A stretch of 64,000 nucleotides of DNA, taken from assembly GCA_007753915.1 (NCBI GenBank), contig CP036352.1, positions 1,426,001-1,490,000 on the forward strand, written 5' to 3'. The position numbers and the translations under genes are program-made. The DNA comes from Phycisphaerae bacterium RAS2 (GTDB lineage Bacteria > Planctomycetota > Phycisphaerae > UBA1845 > UTPLA1). Of the stretch, positions 62,772-64,000 are shown piece by piece (within the stretch, counting starts at the first letter, position 1; every line of letters begins with the position of its first letter). The notes below the pieces were generated by a model. The model was not told where the DNA came from and ran no database searches. It saw only the letters and a list, made by a program, of their open reading frames with translations.

Positions 62772-63377
62772 TCAAGCAATCGCTGGTTGACTTCGCGTCG
62801 GGCGCGACAGGATCAGGTCGCGGACCGATTGTACCGTATTTTCCAGATCGTCGTTGACGACGAAGTGATCGTAGCAGCCGGACTCGTTGGCGAAGCGGAT
62901 TTCGCCGTCGGCCTTGGCCAGTCGCTCGCGGATCGCTTCGGCGGGATCGGTGTTTCGGCCGACAATTCGCTGCTTCTGGGCCTCGGGCGTGGGCGGCAGC
63001 AGGAAGATCGCGACGGCGTCGGGCATCTTGCGGCGGACCTGGATGCAGCCCTGGATGTCGATTTCGAGAATGATGGAGCGACCTTCGCGGACAGCCTGCT
63101 GCACGGCCTTGAGCGGCGTGCCATATTGGTGGCCATAGACTTGGGCGGTTTCGAGCAGTTCGCCGGCCTTGTCCATGCGAGCGAACTCGTCGGGCGCGAC
63201 GTAGTGGTAGTCACGCGAGTTTTTCTCGCCGGGCCGGGGCTTTCGCGTGGTGACCGAGACGCTGAATTCCGCGGGCAGCAGATCACACAGGCGGTGGCAG
63301 ATCGTGGACTTGCCGACGCCGCTGGGGCCGCTGATGACGACGACGCGGCCGGTGGTTGGTTTGGAATTCGTGGTCAT
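62772..63377 (-). CDS. gmk: Guanylate kinase
   Basis: 201 aa. Phosphorylates GMP to GDP. P-loop GPSGVGKST, VSVTTRKPRPGE (GMP binding), DYHYVAPDEF, YGTPLKAVQQAVREGRSIILEIDIQG, all typical. Lies between yicC and rpoZ on the same strand in the common bacterial gene order yicC-gmk-rpoZ. Confidence 0.96.
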   Translation of the reverse strand: MTTNSKPTTGRVVVISGPSGVGKSTICHRLCDLLPAEFSVSVTTRKPRPGEKNSRDYHYVAPDEFARMDKAGELLETAQVYGHQYGTPLKAVQQAVREGRSIILEIDIQGCIQVRRKMPDAVAIFLLPPTPEAQKQRIVGRNTDPAEAIRERLAKADGEIRFANESGCYDHFVVNDDLENTVQSVRDLILSRPTRSQPAIA

Positions 63378-63401
63378 GCTGCGTTCGCTCGAAGCCGGAT
63401 T

Positions 63402-64000
63402 CTAGGCGACGTTTTGAACTTGTTCCTTCATGCGGTCGATGGCGGCCTTGATCTCCACGACGTGGCGTGAGATGGCGGCGTCGGCGGCCTTGCTGCCGAT
63501 GGTGTTGGCCTCGCGGAGCATTTCCTGCGCGAGGAAATCGAGCCGCCGGCCGGCTTCCTGACCGGAGCGGCAAATCTCGGCGAACTGATCGAGGTGGCTG
63601 GCGAGCCGGGCGATCTCTTCGTTGATGTCGCATCGTTCAGCGAAGATGGCGACTTCGCGGATGATGGAGTCCTTGTCGAGTTCGACGCTGGCGCCGGCCA
63701 CCAGTTGCTGTAACCGAGCGAGCAGGCGCTTGTGATATTCTTCGACGACGCCGGGGGCGCGGGACTGGATCTCGGCCAGCCGCGAGCGGATCTCGGTGCA
63801 TTGGGCGGAGAGGTCCTTCAGCAGGGCCTCGCCTTCGACGGCGCGCATTTTCAGCAATTTGTCGATGGCTTCGTCGACGATCTTCGATGCGGCGGCGAAG
63901 CGGGCTTCGAGCACTGACTCATCCGGCTCGGCCGATTCGTACACGCCGGGCAGTTCCAGCAGGGAGGCGAGGTCGATGCGAGCGGCGCCGAGCTTGGCGG
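63402..64000 (-). CDS. yicC: YicC-family endoribonuclease/adaptor (partial, 5' end off window)
   Basis: The C-terminal 199 residues are in the window; the frame continues past 64000. Matches YicC: LLKDLSAQCTEIRSRLAEIQSRAPGVVEEYHKRLLARL, then VAIFAERCDINEEIARLASHLDQF, GRRLDFLAQEMLREANTIGSKA and SRHVVEIKAAIDRMKEQVQNV. YicC proteins are implicated in RNA turnover. It precedes gmk as usual. Confidence 0.9.
   Translation of the reverse strand, partial: AKLGAARIDLASLLELPGVYESAEPDESVLEARFAAASKIVDEAIDKLLKMRAVEGEALLKDLSAQCTEIRSRLAEIQSRAPGVVEEYHKRLLARLQQLVAGASVELDKDSIIREVAIFAERCDINEEIARLASHLDQFAEICRSGQEAGRRLDFLAQEMLREANTIGSKAADAAISRHVVEIKAAIDRMKEQVQNVA

Overview
This is a GC-rich bacterial chromosome segment that most resembles a member of the Planctomycetota. 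That placement is an inference from several features: a fused LpxC-FabZ, a lipid A gene cluster in a genome with PEP-CTERM proteins, dockerin-tailed secreted proteins, many secreted TPR/HEAT proteins, an ECF sigma factor paired with a membrane regulator, and short palindromic intergenic repeats. No rRNA, CRISPR array, prophage or intact insertion sequence was seen. Both ends cut genes: prfB on the left and yicC on the right, both on the minus strand.

Layout. 1-7.9 kb: prfB with its programmed frameshift site, a membrane-anchored metallophosphoesterase, a PEP-CTERM protein, a translationally coupled S41 peptidase / squalene-cyclase-like repeat pair, an RdgC-like protein and a Tat-exported Ntn-hydrolase asparaginase. 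8-11 kb: an ECF sigma factor, a probable membrane anti-sigma protein and a secreted protein with two STN-like domains, then tRNA-Met. 11-17 kb: an orphan ORF between direct repeats, a YbaK-type deacylase, and a TrkH potassium transporter whose leader carries a clear cyclic-di-AMP (ydaO-type) riboswitch; then a thioesterase, mnmE and a HAD hydrolase. 17-25.6 kb: the envelope cluster on the minus strand (FlgT-like protein, OmpH/Skp, LpxD, LpxC-FabZ, LpxA, a GnnA-like dehydrogenase, a TMTC-like membrane/TPR protein). 25.7-36 kb: frr, upp, an acyl-CoA ligase, a PilZ protein, a metallopeptidase, a homocysteine-methyltransferase-like protein lacking its zinc cysteines, an exported HEAT protein with an embedded receiver-like domain, and a UvrC lacking its C-terminal HhH domain.

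36-48 kb: a dockerin-tailed metallopeptidase, prs, a LacI-type regulator, tRNA-Leu, korA-korB, a beta-helix protein, a WGENIGW-repeat dockerin protein and a lipoprotein hydrolase. 48-54 kb: a sugar/envelope operon (DegT aminotransferase, WecA/MraY-like transferase, YggS, small membrane protein, GT2 glycosyltransferase). 53-60 kb: a YfgM-like protein, a lipoprotein, two tandem paralogous secreted TPR proteins and a second PEP-CTERM protein. 60-64 kb: a housekeeping cluster yicC-gmk-rpoZ-coaC-coaB, in which the usual CoaBC fusion is split and coaB carries a copy of an intergenic repeat.

How the genes fit together. The strongest theme is the outer envelope: lipid A synthesis, OmpH/Skp and sugar-nucleotide modification. 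A GnnA-like gene next to lpxA, plus a DegT aminotransferase elsewhere in the window, raises the possibility of amide-linked lipid A. Promoters, terminators and leader elements are listed only where both boxes or a clear structure can be read.
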